A stretch of 64,000 nt of DNA from positions 115,262 to 179,261 of the forward strand of contig JAFRCE010000026.1 in assembly GCA_017404505.1 (NCBI GenBank), given 5' to 3'. The first letter of the stretch is position 1. Each line of letters opens with the position of its first letter. Shown here piece after piece: positions 1-7,706 of the stretch. The translations under genes and the position numbers were made by a program. This DNA comes from Solobacterium sp. Its GTDB lineage: Bacteria; Bacillota_I; Bacilli_A; Erysipelotrichales; Erysipelotrichaceae. Below the pieces are notes generated by a model. The model was given only the letters and a program-made list of their open reading frames with translations. It had not been told where the DNA came from and did not search any database.

Positions 1-786
1 ATTGACGAACAGGCTTCCGAGATCCACAGTTTCAAGAATAACAAGACCGGTATCGAATACATGTGGCAGGGCGATCCGGCGTTCTGGAAAGGCAGAAATC
101 CGACGCTGTTCCCGATGGTCGGTTCGACCTGGGACAAGATCCTGCACATCAACGGCAAAGAGTACAGGACAGGCAACCACGGCTTCACCCGCAACAGTCT
201 GTTTACCTGCAGCGAGCATGATGACAGTCATGTCGTCATGGTTCTGAAGGATTCCGAAGCGACCCTTAAGGAATATCCGTTCCGCTTTACCCTGCAGATC
301 ACCTATACACTGAATGGTGACAGACTCGACATCCGCTATGACATCACAAACGAAAACGATGTCACGATGCCGTTCAACTTCGGGCTGCATCCGGCTTTCA
401 ACTGCCCGATCGAGCCGGAAAAGGATTTCTTTGACTATCATATCGAATTCAACACACCGGAAACATTCCGCTGGAAAGTTACCGAACTGAATAACGAAAC
501 GGTACTGCCGCTGAACAAGGACGCGCTGGCCGAGACCGTGATCATCACCGATCCGAAGAGCACCGTATCCACGCTGACCGACGGCGTCCACGGTGTCAGC
601 GTCGGCTATGAGAACTACGAATGGCTGGCCTTCTGGTCACCGCAGGCACCGTTTGTCTGCATCGAGCCATGGCATTCCCATGCCGACTTTGAAGAGGTCA
701 GGGTTCCTTTCGAAGAAAGAGAAGGAACGCTTTTCCTGGAAGCGGGAAAGACCTGGACCACGTCATATTCGATCCGCATCTGGTAA
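1..786 (+). CDS. Aldose 1-epimerase family protein (5'-truncated)
   Basis: The reading frame is open from the first base of the window, so the true start lies upstream. The product resembles LacX-type galactose mutarotases, which interconvert alpha and beta anomers of sugars. Supporting features are the beta-sandwich-like sequence, the segment GLHPAFNCP with the conserved His-Pro, and the C-terminal VCIEPWHSHAD region where the family has its catalytic acid. The downstream nagB begins 24 bases after the stop, which suggests a shared sugar-metabolism operon. The substrate cannot be told from sequence. The family call is fairly safe, the specific sugar is not. Confidence 0.85.
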   Translation: MDEQASEIHSFKNNKTGIEYMWQGDPAFWKGRNPTLFPMVGSTWDKILHINGKEYRTGNHGFTRNSLFTCSEHDDSHVVMVLKDSEATLKEYPFRFTLQITYTLNGDRLDIRYDITNENDVTMPFNFGLHPAFNCPIEPEKDFFDYHIEFNTPETFRWKVTELNNETVLPLNKDALAETVIITDPKSTVSTLTDGVHGVSVGYENYEWLAFWSPQAPFVCIEPWHSHADFEEVRVPFEEREGTLFLEAGKTWTTSYSIRIW

Positions 787-810
787 TTGACGCGAGAAGG
801 GGAGAAGAAT

Positions 811-1536
811 ATGTTCAACATCATCATCACCGAAAACTATGATCTGGTTGCCAGCGAAGCCTTCCGGATCATGAAGTCCGTTGTCACGAAAGGCGAGCCG
901 GTTCTCGGACTTGCGACCGGTTCCAGTCCGATCGGCCTGTACAAGAAAATGATCGCCGACCGCAACACCAACGGAACCAGTTATAAAAAAGTCGTGACAT
1001 ACAACCTGGATGAATACATCGGCATTCCCCGTGATCACGATCAGAGTTACTGGACATTCATGCACGAGAATCTGTTTGACGGTCTGAACATACCGGAAGC
1101 CAATATCCACATCCCGCGCGGCGACGCGGAGGATATGGAGGAAGAATGCCGCAGTTATGAAGAAAAACTGCAGGAAAGAGTCATCGACCTGCAGGTTCTC
1201 GGCATCGGCTCGGACGGACACATCGGCTTCAACGAGCCGGGCACGCCGTTTGACAGCGTCACCCATGTCACCGAACTGACGCAGCAGACACGCAGTGACA
1301 ATGCCCGCTTCTTTGACGGCGATATCGAGAAGGTTCCCGAAAAGGCGATCACCATGGGCCTTGCCAGTATCATGCGGGCCAGACAGATCATTGTTCTGGC
1401 TACCGGTGCCAGCAAAGCCGACGCCGTCTACGGCATGATCAAAGGCCCGCAGAGCGAAGAATGTCCGGCCAGCATCCTGCAGGATCACAGCCATGTCACG
1501 GTGATCCTGGACAAAGCCGCCGCTTCCCGGCTGTAA
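811..1536 (+). CDS. nagB: Glucosamine-6-phosphate deaminase
   Basis: The 241-residue product converts glucosamine-6-phosphate to fructose-6-phosphate and ammonia, joining amino-sugar catabolism to glycolysis in the cytoplasm. Family motifs visible are LGLATGSSPIGLY near the N-terminus, NLDEYIG, the catalytic-loop segment LGIGSDGHIGFNEPG, and ATGASKA near the C-terminus. An in-frame TTG lies at 787, but the ATG at 811 is preceded by a purine-rich GAAGGGGAGAAG and gives the usual family N-terminus, so 811 is preferred. It follows an aldose epimerase with only a 24-base gap. Confidence 0.93.
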   Translation: MFNIIITENYDLVASEAFRIMKSVVTKGEPVLGLATGSSPIGLYKKMIADRNTNGTSYKKVVTYNLDEYIGIPRDHDQSYWTFMHENLFDGLNIPEANIHIPRGDAEDMEEECRSYEEKLQERVIDLQVLGIGSDGHIGFNEPGTPFDSVTHVTELTQQTRSDNARFFDGDIEKVPEKAITMGLASIMRARQIIVLATGASKADAVYGMIKGPQSEECPASILQDHSHVTVILDKAAASRL

Positions 1537-1546
1537 ATCATCCCGC

Positions 1547-1574
1547 TTGAGGATAATCTGAATTGTGTCATAAT
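1547..1574 (+). promoter_or_regulatory. Probable sigma-A promoter for trxA
   Basis: TTGAGG (1547-1552) and CATAAT (1569-1574) are separated by 16 bases, and the -10 box is preceded by TG-T, an extended -10. It lies just after the nagB stop and about 20 bases before the trxA start. This is pattern-based only. Confidence 0.5.
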
Positions 1575-1595
1575 GATTCCGGAGGTAAATAACAG

Positions 1596-1907
1596 ATGAA
1601 AATTGTCGAAACAGAAAAAGAATTTAATGAAACACTGAATACAAATCCGCTGGTATTTGTTGATTTTTACGCTGACTGGTGCGGACCGTGCAAGATGCTC
1701 GGACCGGTCGTTGAAGAACTGGCCGGTGAAACACCGGATGTCACGTTCGTCAAGGTCAATGTTGACGATCTGCCGGAAATCGCTCAGAAATACGGCATCA
1801 TGTCCATTCCGGCCCTGTTCGTCTTCAAGAACGGCGAGGTTGCCGGTCAGTCACTGGGCTTCCAGCCGAAGGGTGCACTGAAAGCAGTCGTCGACGCTGC
1901 CAGATAA
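1596..1907 (+). CDS. trxA: Thioredoxin
   Basis: This 103-residue cytoplasmic protein has the thioredoxin redox motif WCGPCK at about residues 28-33, the conserved FYADWCGPC context, and the cis-proline segment IMSIPALFVFKNG near residue 70. Thioredoxins reduce protein disulfides using thioredoxin reductase, which is not in this window. The ATG at 1596 has GGAGG about ten bases upstream. It appears to be a single-gene unit, since it has its own promoter-like sequence upstream and a hairpin terminator directly after the stop. Confidence 0.96.
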   Translation: MKIVETEKEFNETLNTNPLVFVDFYADWCGPCKMLGPVVEELAGETPDVTFVKVNVDDLPEIAQKYGIMSIPALFVFKNGEVAGQSLGFQPKGALKAVVDAAR

Positions 1908-1914
1908 CAGTGAA

Positions 1915-1938
1915 AAAGGCCGTCCGCGGACGGCTTTT
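1915..1938 (+). terminator. Rho-independent terminator after trxA
   Basis: The stem is GCCGTCC/GGACGGC (1919-1925 with 1928-1934) followed by TTTT. It is placed right after the trxA stop and just before the next small gene. Confidence 0.75.
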
Positions 1939-1946
1939 CATTCTTT

Positions 1947-2291
1947 ATGGTGAAAAAGATCACAGCCACGCTGTCTCTGGCAGTCTTTCTGATCCTGGCC
2001 GGATGCGCGAAAGATTCACCGGCCGGCTCCTGGCGGCTGATCGAGTTGAGCGACGAGAGCAGCGGTATGTTTATCAGCCAGGAAAATCTGGCTGCCATGG
2101 GCGATTATACAATGCAGCTGTACGAAGACGGCAGCGGGTTCATGTATATGGCCGGCAAGTCGGTCAGCCTGAAATGGGATGCGGAAACGATCACCCTGAC
2201 CGACAGTGAACCGCAGCCTTATACCATGGATGGCGGCAAACTGCGTCTGCAGGATCTGGACGCCGTGCTCGTCTTTGTAAAAGACGAATAA
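1947..2291 (+). CDS. Small lipoprotein, lipocalin-like, function unknown
   Basis: The 114-residue product starts with MVKKITATLSLAVFLILAGC, a lysine-bearing signal peptide ending in a clear lipobox (LAGC). It should be lipidated at Cys20 and anchored on the outer face of the membrane. The mature part reads like a small beta-barrel domain of the type GSWRLIEL...LYEDGSGFMY...LKWDAETITLTD...YTMDGGKLRL, similar to short META- or lipocalin-like lipoproteins common in gut Bacillota. No catalytic motif is visible. The start lies inside the U-tract side of the trxA terminator region and no strong Shine-Dalgarno is seen, so expression may be low or read-through dependent. Confidence 0.7.
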   Translation: MVKKITATLSLAVFLILAGCAKDSPAGSWRLIELSDESSGMFISQENLAAMGDYTMQLYEDGSGFMYMAGKSVSLKWDAETITLTDSEPQPYTMDGGKLRLQDLDAVLVFVKDE

Positions 2292-2306
2292 AGCACCTGG
2301 AAACAG

Positions 2307-2330
2307 CGGGATCGAAAGATCCCGTTTTTT
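2307..2330 (+). terminator. Rho-independent terminator after the small lipoprotein
   Basis: CGGGATC-GAAA-GATCCCG followed by six T residues: a GNRA-type loop on a perfect 7-bp stem. Confidence 0.9.
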
Positions 2331-2342
2331 CATGAAAATGTA

Positions 2343-2370
2343 TTGCAAATAAACACAGTTTCTATATAAT
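2343..2370 (+). promoter_or_regulatory. Promoter of the polyamine regulator/pot operon
   Basis: TTGCAA (2343-2348) and TATAAT (2365-2370) with a 16-base spacer. The predicted transcription start is near 2377, so the palindrome at 2400-2418 lies in the 5' leader. Confidence 0.7.
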
Positions 2371-2399
2371 TATCTCGGGTTTGATAATTTCAAATCAAA

Positions 2400-2418
2400 T
2401 GTTTAGTAAAACTAAACA
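2400..2418. promoter_or_regulatory. Perfect palindrome, candidate autoregulatory operator
   Basis: TGTTTAGT-AAA-ACTAAACA is an 8-3-8 perfect inverted repeat. It sits about 25 bases downstream of the predicted transcription start and abuts the Shine-Dalgarno AGGGAGGG of the XRE-cupin gene. The position fits a repressor roadblock for the regulator encoded immediately downstream. Binding is inferred. Confidence 0.55.
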
Positions 2419-2431
2419 GGGAGGGCTGCAA

Positions 2432-2974
2432 ATGTATGATATCGGACATCGCATCCGGCAGCTGCGGATACAGAACGGTCTGACGCTGGAAGAACTGGCA
2501 TCACGCACCGAACTGACAAAGGGGTTTCTGTCACAGCTGGAACGCAATCTGACCTCTCCGTCCATTTCCACCCTCGAGGATATCGCCGAGGCACTGGGCA
2601 TGACCATGTCGCGCTTTTTTGCCGAGGAGAAGGACGAGCAGATCGTCTTTACCGCCGAAGATGCCTTTGTTGACGAACAGGAAGGCAGAACACTGCACTG
2701 GATCGTTCCCAACGCCCAGAAAAATCTCATGGAGCCGGTCATTATCGAACTGAAGCCGAACAGTGAAAGCAAGCTGATCGAGCCGCATGAGGGCGAGGAA
2801 CTCGGTTACGTGCTGAGCGGCCGTATCTTTCTGCACCGGGATCGGGAAAGCAAGGATATCGCGGTCCGCAAGGGGGAAACATTCTACATCCGGGGTGATG
2901 TCGCGCATCGCCTCATCAACAAAGGCAGCAGCAATGCCCGCGTGCTGTGGATCAGCACGCCGCCAGTATTCTGA
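2432..2974 (+). CDS. XRE-family transcriptional regulator with C-terminal cupin (PuuR-like)
   Basis: This 180-residue regulator has an N-terminal helix-turn-helix (residues about 8-62: IGHRIRQLR...LTLEELASRTELTKGFLSQLERN) and a C-terminal cupin barrel (about 100-178, with EGEELGYVLSGR and HRLINKG). This is the architecture of PuuR/MurR-type sensors of small metabolites such as polyamines. An earlier in-frame ATG exists at 2381, but the ATG at 2432 has AGGGAGGG in good position. It is separated by only 21 bases from potA, so it is the first gene of the transporter operon and probably controls it. The palindrome just upstream is the obvious candidate operator. Confidence 0.88.
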   Translation: MYDIGHRIRQLRIQNGLTLEELASRTELTKGFLSQLERNLTSPSISTLEDIAEALGMTMSRFFAEEKDEQIVFTAEDAFVDEQEGRTLHWIVPNAQKNLMEPVIIELKPNSESKLIEPHEGEELGYVLSGRIFLHRDRESKDIAVRKGETFYIRGDVAHRLINKGSSNARVLWISTPPVF

Positions 2975-2995
2975 TCTGAAGGGGAGGATATCGGA

Positions 2996-4561
2996 ATGAA
3001 AAAACTGATAGAAGTCAAAAATGTAGTCAAGACATTTGACAGCCAGGTCGTCCTGAAAGGTATCTCGCTGGATATCTACGAGAACGAATTCGTCACACTG
3101 CTTGGTCCGTCCGGCTGCGGCAAAACGACGCTTCTGCGTATTATTGCCGGCTTCCTGGATCCGACGGAAGGCCATGTCATCATGGACGGCGAGGATATCG
3201 CCCGCATTCCGGCATACAAGCGTGACGTCAACACCGTTTTCCAGCACTATGCCTTATTCCCGCACCTGGACGTATATGACAACATTGCATTCGGTCTGAA
3301 GATTAAAAAGCAGCCGAAGGATATCATCGACCAGAAGGTCATGCGTATGATCTCGCTGGTCGGTCTGGAAGGATTTGAACACCGTGACGTCACCAGCATG
3401 TCCGGCGGTCAGCAGCAGCGTGTCGCCATCGCCAGAGCGCTGGTCAATGAGCCGCGTGTCCTGCTGCTGGACGAATCGCTTTCCGCGCTGGACAAGAACC
3501 TGCGCAAGGAAATGCAGCTGGAACTGAAAGAGATCCAGCGCGAGGTCGGCATCACCTTTATTTTCGTTACCCACGATCAGGAAGAAGCTCTGACCATGAG
3601 CGACAAGATCGTTATCATGAAAGACGGTGAAATCGAGCAGATCGGCACGCCGGCCCAGGTTTACAACGAACCGGCCAACGAATACTGCGCCCGTTTCATC
3701 GGCGATTCCAATATCATCGATGGCATCATGAAGAAAGACCGTCTGGTCAGCTTCGACGACGCGGATTACGAATGCGTGGACTACGGCTTTGAAGAGAATG
3801 AGGAAGTCGATATCATGATCCGTCCCGAGGACGTCGATATCGTGCCCCGCAACCGCGGTCTGCTCAACGGCGAAGTCAAGTCGGTTCTCTTCAAGGGTGT
3901 CCACTATGAAGTGATGGTGGAAACCAGCTCCGGCACGTCCAAGACAGTTACCATGCATGTCACCAAGAGCCGTGACGTCGAAAACGCCGAAGCCCATGAG
4001 AAGATCAGCGCTTCCTCGTTCTATATGGATCTCGAAGACGTCGAGAGTCTGACGGACTCCGAGGTCATCGCCCGTGCCAACGCCCAGGCCTGGGACGACA
4101 AAGACGAATTCGTCTCCCTGACCAAAGTGGCATATTCCCTGAAGCCGGAAGTCGGAACGTATCCGTGTACGTTCGGAACCGACGCCGGCACCGAGATCAC
4201 CGTCAATATCAACGTCGTCAAACCGCAGGTCATCAAGGACGAATCCAACGAAGAAGTCATTCAGGCGTTTGACTTCTACAAGACAGCGGAAGAAATCAAG
4301 GAATCCGTCGCTCTCGACACCGATCTGATCCGCTGGGCGGATGCCTATGCCTGGAGCACGGAAGACGAATCCCGCGTCGAGATCTGGGATGTCAAATACG
4401 ACTTCGACGACGAGAATATCAGCGAAGGTGACTATCCGGTTACCTTCTCCACCCAGGGCCGTGAAATCAAGGTCGAAACCACGGACGCCATCGAAGAGGG
4501 TCAGCGCATCGGTCTGAAGTGGAATCCGGAAGACATTCATGTCATGAGAAAGTCCAGGTAA
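2996..4561 (+). CDS. potA: Spermidine/putrescine ABC transporter ATPase with an Ig-like double insert
   Basis: This is the ATPase that powers polyamine import with PotB, PotC and PotD. Residues 1-240 are a normal ABC domain: Walker A GPSGCGKTT (37-45), Q-loop Q83, signature MSGGQQQR (135-142), Walker B LLLDE (156-160), H-loop His193. The Walker B context reads DESLSALD, where Pro is usual in place of the first Ser. At 521 residues it is about 150 longer than typical PotA. The C-terminal TOBE region begins normally (IRPEDVDIV, about 275) but is interrupted at about residue 330 by two similar modules (about 347-411 and 429-497). Each has an A..AW...DE segment and a G.YP.TF.T..G.EI.V strand pattern like surface-protein Ig repeats. 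The closing TOBE strand GQRIGLKWNPEDIHVM follows at 503-518. Confidence 0.9.
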   Translation: MKKLIEVKNVVKTFDSQVVLKGISLDIYENEFVTLLGPSGCGKTTLLRIIAGFLDPTEGHVIMDGEDIARIPAYKRDVNTVFQHYALFPHLDVYDNIAFGLKIKKQPKDIIDQKVMRMISLVGLEGFEHRDVTSMSGGQQQRVAIARALVNEPRVLLLDESLSALDKNLRKEMQLELKEIQREVGITFIFVTHDQEEALTMSDKIVIMKDGEIEQIGTPAQVYNEPANEYCARFIGDSNIIDGIMKKDRLVSFDDADYECVDYGFEENEEVDIMIRPEDVDIVPRNRGLLNGEVKSVLFKGVHYEVMVETSSGTSKTVTMHVTKSRDVENAEAHEKISASSFYMDLEDVESLTDSEVIARANAQAWDDKDEFVSLTKVAYSLKPEVGTYPCTFGTDAGTEITVNINVVKPQVIKDESNEEVIQAFDFYKTAEEIKESVALDTDLIRWADAYAWSTEDESRVEIWDVKYDFDDENISEGDYPVTFSTQGREIKVETTDAIEEGQRIGLKWNPEDIHVMRKSR

Positions 4562-4567
4562 AGACGG

Positions 4568-5356
4568 ATGAAATCATTCAGCAAGATGGTTTATCCGTAC
4601 GTCGTATGGGCGGCTGTCATGATCGTCGTTCCGATGCTCATGATCGTCCTGTACGCCTGCACGGTGAAGGGCAATTCAGTCCTGACGTTTCAGTTCACAT
4701 TCGATAACTTTATCCGCTTCTTCTCCGATCCGGTGTTCCCGGGCGTCCTGTGGCGCAGCCTGAAGCTGGCTGTCATCACGACGCTGATCTGCATCGCGGT
4801 CGGCTATCCGACAGCCTATGTCATGGCCAAACTGAAGCCCAACAGCCAGGCGGTCGCGGTACTGCTGATCACACTTCCGATGTGGATCAACATGCTGGTC
4901 AGAACTTATGCCTGGCGCGGCATCCTGTCCTATATCGGAATGAGCGGTGAAGCCAAGGTTTATGTCGGCATGATCTACAACTTCCTGCCGTTCATGATCC
5001 TGCAGATCTATACATCACTTTCGAAGATCGATCCCAATCTGATCACCGCCGCCCACGACCTGGGCGCCAACAACACCGAGACGTTCAAGCGGGTCATCCT
5101 GCCGCTGTCGCTCTCCGGCGTGGTCAGCGGCATTACCCTGGTGTTCCTGCCGGCGGTATCGAGCTTCTTTATTCCCAAGCTGCTCGGCGGCGGCCAGTAC
5201 GTTCTGATCGGCAACCTGATCGAAGACTACTTCATCTCGACCGGTGACTGGAACTTCGGTTCGGCGATCAGCCTGATCATGGCTCTGATTATCCTGGTCT
5301 CCATGTACGTGACCAGAAAGATCGACCGGTATACAGCACAGGAGGAGGATGACTGA
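4568..5356 (+). CDS. potB: Spermidine/putrescine ABC transporter permease PotB
   Basis: The 262-residue membrane protein has about six hydrophobic segments and the binding-protein-dependent permease loop near residues 160-180 (AAHDLGANNTETFKRVILPLSLSGV). That EAA-type loop contacts the ATPase. It lies 6 bases after potA and its stop overlaps the start of potC by one base, so it is translated as part of the operon. Together with PotC it forms the channel for spermidine or putrescine. Confidence 0.93.
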   Translation: MKSFSKMVYPYVVWAAVMIVVPMLMIVLYACTVKGNSVLTFQFTFDNFIRFFSDPVFPGVLWRSLKLAVITTLICIAVGYPTAYVMAKLKPNSQAVAVLLITLPMWINMLVRTYAWRGILSYIGMSGEAKVYVGMIYNFLPFMILQIYTSLSKIDPNLITAAHDLGANNTETFKRVILPLSLSGVVSGITLVFLPAVSSFFIPKLLGGGQYVLIGNLIEDYFISTGDWNFGSAISLIMALIILVSMYVTRKIDRYTAQEEDD

Positions 5357-6153
5357 TGGAACAGAAAACGAAACTTCATGAAAAAATCTTCCTCGGCCTG
5401 ATCATGCTGTTCTTCTATCTGCCGATCATCTACGTCGTCATCTTCAGCTTCAACAGTTCAAAATCACTCTCGACCTTCACAGGCTTCTCCCTGCAGTGGT
5501 ACGAGAAAATGTTCGCCAACCGGACGATCATGGAATCGATCTGGTATACCGTCTCCTGCGCGGTGATCGCGACCGTCGTCTCGACGATCGTCGGCACCGT
5601 CACGGCCATCGGCCTCTCCAAGAGCAGCAAGGCGCTGCGGGAAGCCATCAACCAGGTCAACAACCTGCCGATGCTGAACCCGGACATCGTCACCGCCATC
5701 GGCTTCATGCTGTTCTTCACCAGCCTGCGCATCAAGACAAGCTTCACGACCATGGTGCTGGCGCATATCGCGTTCTGCATTCCGTACGTGATTCTCTCGG
5801 TCATGCCGAAACTGCGCACCCTCGATCCGAACCTCGCCGAAGCGGCGCTGGATCTGGGCTGCACACCGCTGCAGGCCCTCTGGAAGGTCATCATTCCGCA
5901 GATCATGCCAGGCATTATCTCCGGCGCGCTGGTTGCCTTCTCAATGTCGTTCGATGACTTCGTCATCTCACTGTTCACGACCGGCCCGGGCGTCAACAAC
6001 ATCTCGATTTACGTCTATGCCAATGTCAAGCGCGTGAATCCGACCATCAATGCCTTATCGGCAATTATCGTTTATGTAGTCACCATCGTTTTGATTCTGG
6101 TGAATGTGATACCAATGATCAGGGAAAGGAAACTGAAGAAAAATGAAAACTGA
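5356..6153 (+). CDS. potC: Spermidine/putrescine ABC transporter permease PotC
   Basis: The 265-residue integral membrane protein is the second permease of the polyamine importer. It has an N-terminal transmembrane helix (IFLGLIMLFFYLPIIYVVIF), further helices, and the EAA loop AALDLGCTPLQALWKVIIPQI near residue 165. The DDFVISLFTTGPG segment is typical of PotC. The start overlaps the potB stop (TGATG) and the last 11 bases overlap potD, a sign of translational coupling. Confidence 0.93.
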   Translation: MEQKTKLHEKIFLGLIMLFFYLPIIYVVIFSFNSSKSLSTFTGFSLQWYEKMFANRTIMESIWYTVSCAVIATVVSTIVGTVTAIGLSKSSKALREAINQVNNLPMLNPDIVTAIGFMLFFTSLRIKTSFTTMVLAHIAFCIPYVILSVMPKLRTLDPNLAEAALDLGCTPLQALWKVIIPQIMPGIISGALVAFSMSFDDFVISLFTTGPGVNNISIYVYANVKRVNPTINALSAIIVYVVTIVLILVNVIPMIRERKLKKNEN

Positions 6154-7255
6154 AAGAATTCTGAAAGCTGCTGTGGCAGCCGCTGCAGCGATTTCACTGG
6201 CAGGCTGCGGCCAGACTTCCGCCGGCGGCACAACGGAAGGTGTCGATGCCAAGGAAGTCTACGGATGCAATGTCCTCAACATCTACAACTGGGGCGAATA
6301 CGTCGGCGAGGATGTCATCAGCAATTTCGAAGCGGCATACAACGCCAAAGTCAACTATGACATGTTCGATTCCAACGAAACCATGTACACCAAACTGATG
6401 GGCGGCAGCTCCTATGACATTCTCGTTCCTTCCGATTACATGATCGAGCGTCTGATCAAGGAAAACATGCTGCAGCCGCTGGACAAGGAAGCGCTGACCA
6501 ATCTCGGCGAACTGGATCCGGAAGTTGTCGAAATGCAGAAAGTCTATGATCCGGAACTGATGTATTCCGTTCCTTATTTCCGCGGTTCTGTCGGTATCGT
6601 ATACAACCGGAAAACCGTCGACGAGAAAGAACTGGAAGAAAAGGGCTGGGATATCCTCTGGGATACGAAGTACGACAACAAAGTGTTCATGTATGACAGC
6701 CAGAGAGACTCCTTCATGGTCGCGTTCAAGGCTCTCGGTTACTCCATGAACACCGAAAACGATGACGAGATCCAGGCAGCTTACGAATGGCTGAAGAAGG
6801 TTCACAACAACGTTCATCCGGCCTATGTCACCGATGAAGTCATCGATGCCATGGCTTATCCGGATGCCAACAATCCGAAGGACCTGGCTGTCGTTTACTC
6901 CGGCGATGCCGCTTACATTGAAAGCATCAATCCGGATATGGGTTATTTTGAACCGAAGCAGGGTACGAACATCTGGAGCGACGGCATGGTCATTCCGAAC
7001 AATGCCGGCTGCCCGGCTCTGGCCAACGAATTCATCAACTTCGTTCTGACCTATGACTCTTCCTACGACAACTCCATTACAGTCGGCTATACTTCCAGCA
7101 ACCTCAAGGTCAAGGAAGATATCGCAAACGGCGACTACGATGGCATCAATGCCTATCTGCCGCGCTCCAATTATGAAAAGGATGAAGTCTTCCGCTACAA
7201 CGAAGTCCTCGTGCAGAAGCTGAGCGATCTCTGGAACAAAGTCAAGATCGACTGA
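6143..7255 (+). CDS. potD: Spermidine/putrescine-binding lipoprotein PotD
   Basis: This 370-residue substrate-binding protein captures polyamines outside the membrane and delivers them to PotBC. The N-terminus has a signal peptide with lipobox SLAGC, so it is a lipoprotein anchored at about Cys22. The mature part starts with the family hallmark LNIYNWGEYVGEDVISNFE, followed by YDILVPSDYMIERL and the C-terminal FINFVLTYDSSYDNSITVGYTSSN. The start overlaps potC by 11 bases. A strong terminator follows, closing the regulator-potABCD operon. Confidence 0.93.
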   Translation: MKTERILKAAVAAAAAISLAGCGQTSAGGTTEGVDAKEVYGCNVLNIYNWGEYVGEDVISNFEAAYNAKVNYDMFDSNETMYTKLMGGSSYDILVPSDYMIERLIKENMLQPLDKEALTNLGELDPEVVEMQKVYDPELMYSVPYFRGSVGIVYNRKTVDEKELEEKGWDILWDTKYDNKVFMYDSQRDSFMVAFKALGYSMNTENDDEIQAAYEWLKKVHNNVHPAYVTDEVIDAMAYPDANNPKDLAVVYSGDAAYIESINPDMGYFEPKQGTNIWSDGMVIPNNAGCPALANEFINFVLTYDSSYDNSITVGYTSSNLKVKEDIANGDYDGINAYLPRSNYEKDEVFRYNEVLVQKLSDLWNKVKID

Positions 7256-7267
7256 TCATAACCTGAA

Positions 7268-7296
7268 AGACCTGCGAATTCCCGCAGGTCTTTTTC
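7268..7296 (+). terminator. Terminator of the pot operon
   Basis: AGACCTGCG (7268-7276) pairs with CGCAGGTCT (7283-7291), a 9-bp stem followed by a T-rich run. Confidence 0.9.
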
Positions 7297-7308
7297 TGTT
7301 TCCCGGAT

Positions 7309-7332
7309 AAAAAGAAAAAAGCCCGCCGGGCT
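7309..7332 (-). terminator. Terminator of the tRNA-Cys/tRNA-Leu unit
   Basis: Read on the minus strand, AGCCC/GGGCT (7328-7332 with 7320-7324) is followed by a T-rich run (7309-7320). It lies downstream of the two minus-strand tRNA genes. Confidence 0.65.
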
Positions 7333-7376
7333 CTTTCGGGATGACAGTCACATTTCCGTGCTGTATGAGAGAAACG

Positions 7377-7460
7377 TGGGGATGACGGGACTTGAACCCG
7401 TACGGTGTTTCCACCAACGGATTTTAAGTCCGTTGCGTCTGCCGATTCCGCCACATCCCC
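7377..7460 (-). tRNA. tRNA-Leu (anticodon UAA)
   Basis: The minus strand folds as a class II tRNA of 84 bases. The acceptor pairs GGGGATG with CATCCCC, the anticodon stem ACGGA/TCCGT carries the loop CTTAAAA with anticodon TAA, a long variable arm is present, and the T arm is GGGTTCAAGTCCC-like. CCA is not encoded, since the bases after the discriminator A read CGT. Confidence 0.95.
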
Positions 7461-7468
7461 AAAAAAAA

Positions 7469-7542
7469 TGGAGGTTCCTGCCGGAATCGAACCGGCGATC
7501 ACAGAGTTGCAGTCTGATGCCTTACCGCTTGGCTAAGGAACC
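7469..7542 (-). tRNA. tRNA-Cys (anticodon GCA)
   Basis: This 74-base tRNA is on the minus strand with an encoded CCA end. The acceptor is GGTTCC/GGAACC with discriminator T, as usual for tRNA-Cys. The anticodon loop is CTGCAAC (anticodon GCA), and the T arm is CCGGTTCGATTCCGG. It lies 8 bases upstream of tRNA-Leu, so both are probably processed from one transcript. Confidence 0.96.
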
Positions 7543-7564
7543 GTATTTTTTTCAGTGCTCATTT

Positions 7565-7593
7565 ATTATAAGGTTTTGTTTTCACTTTTGCAA
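7565..7593 (-). promoter_or_regulatory. Promoter of the tRNA unit
   Basis: On the minus strand TTGCAA (7588-7593) and TATAAT (7565-7570) are spaced by 17 bases, upstream of tRNA-Cys. Confidence 0.7.
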
Positions 7594-7622
7594 TATCAAT
7601 TTCCCCTTGCGCCATCCGGCAT

Positions 7623-7651
7623 TTGACCGTGGAAAAAGACAACGTTATGAT
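7623..7651 (+). promoter_or_regulatory. Promoter of the 7707 gene
   Basis: TTGACC (7623-7628) and TATGAT (7646-7651) with a 17-base spacer, about 55 bases upstream of the start codon. Confidence 0.65.
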
Positions 7652-7706
7652 GGATGTGTTCAGACAGGTCCGAAAGGGCAGTACAAATGTAAGGAGATGA
7701 GTTCAG

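Noticed and set aside
3254..4540. 428-residue minus-strand frame opposite potA
   Set aside because: It is antisense to a clear ABC ATPase, has no recognisable motif and results from codon bias in GC-rich DNA.
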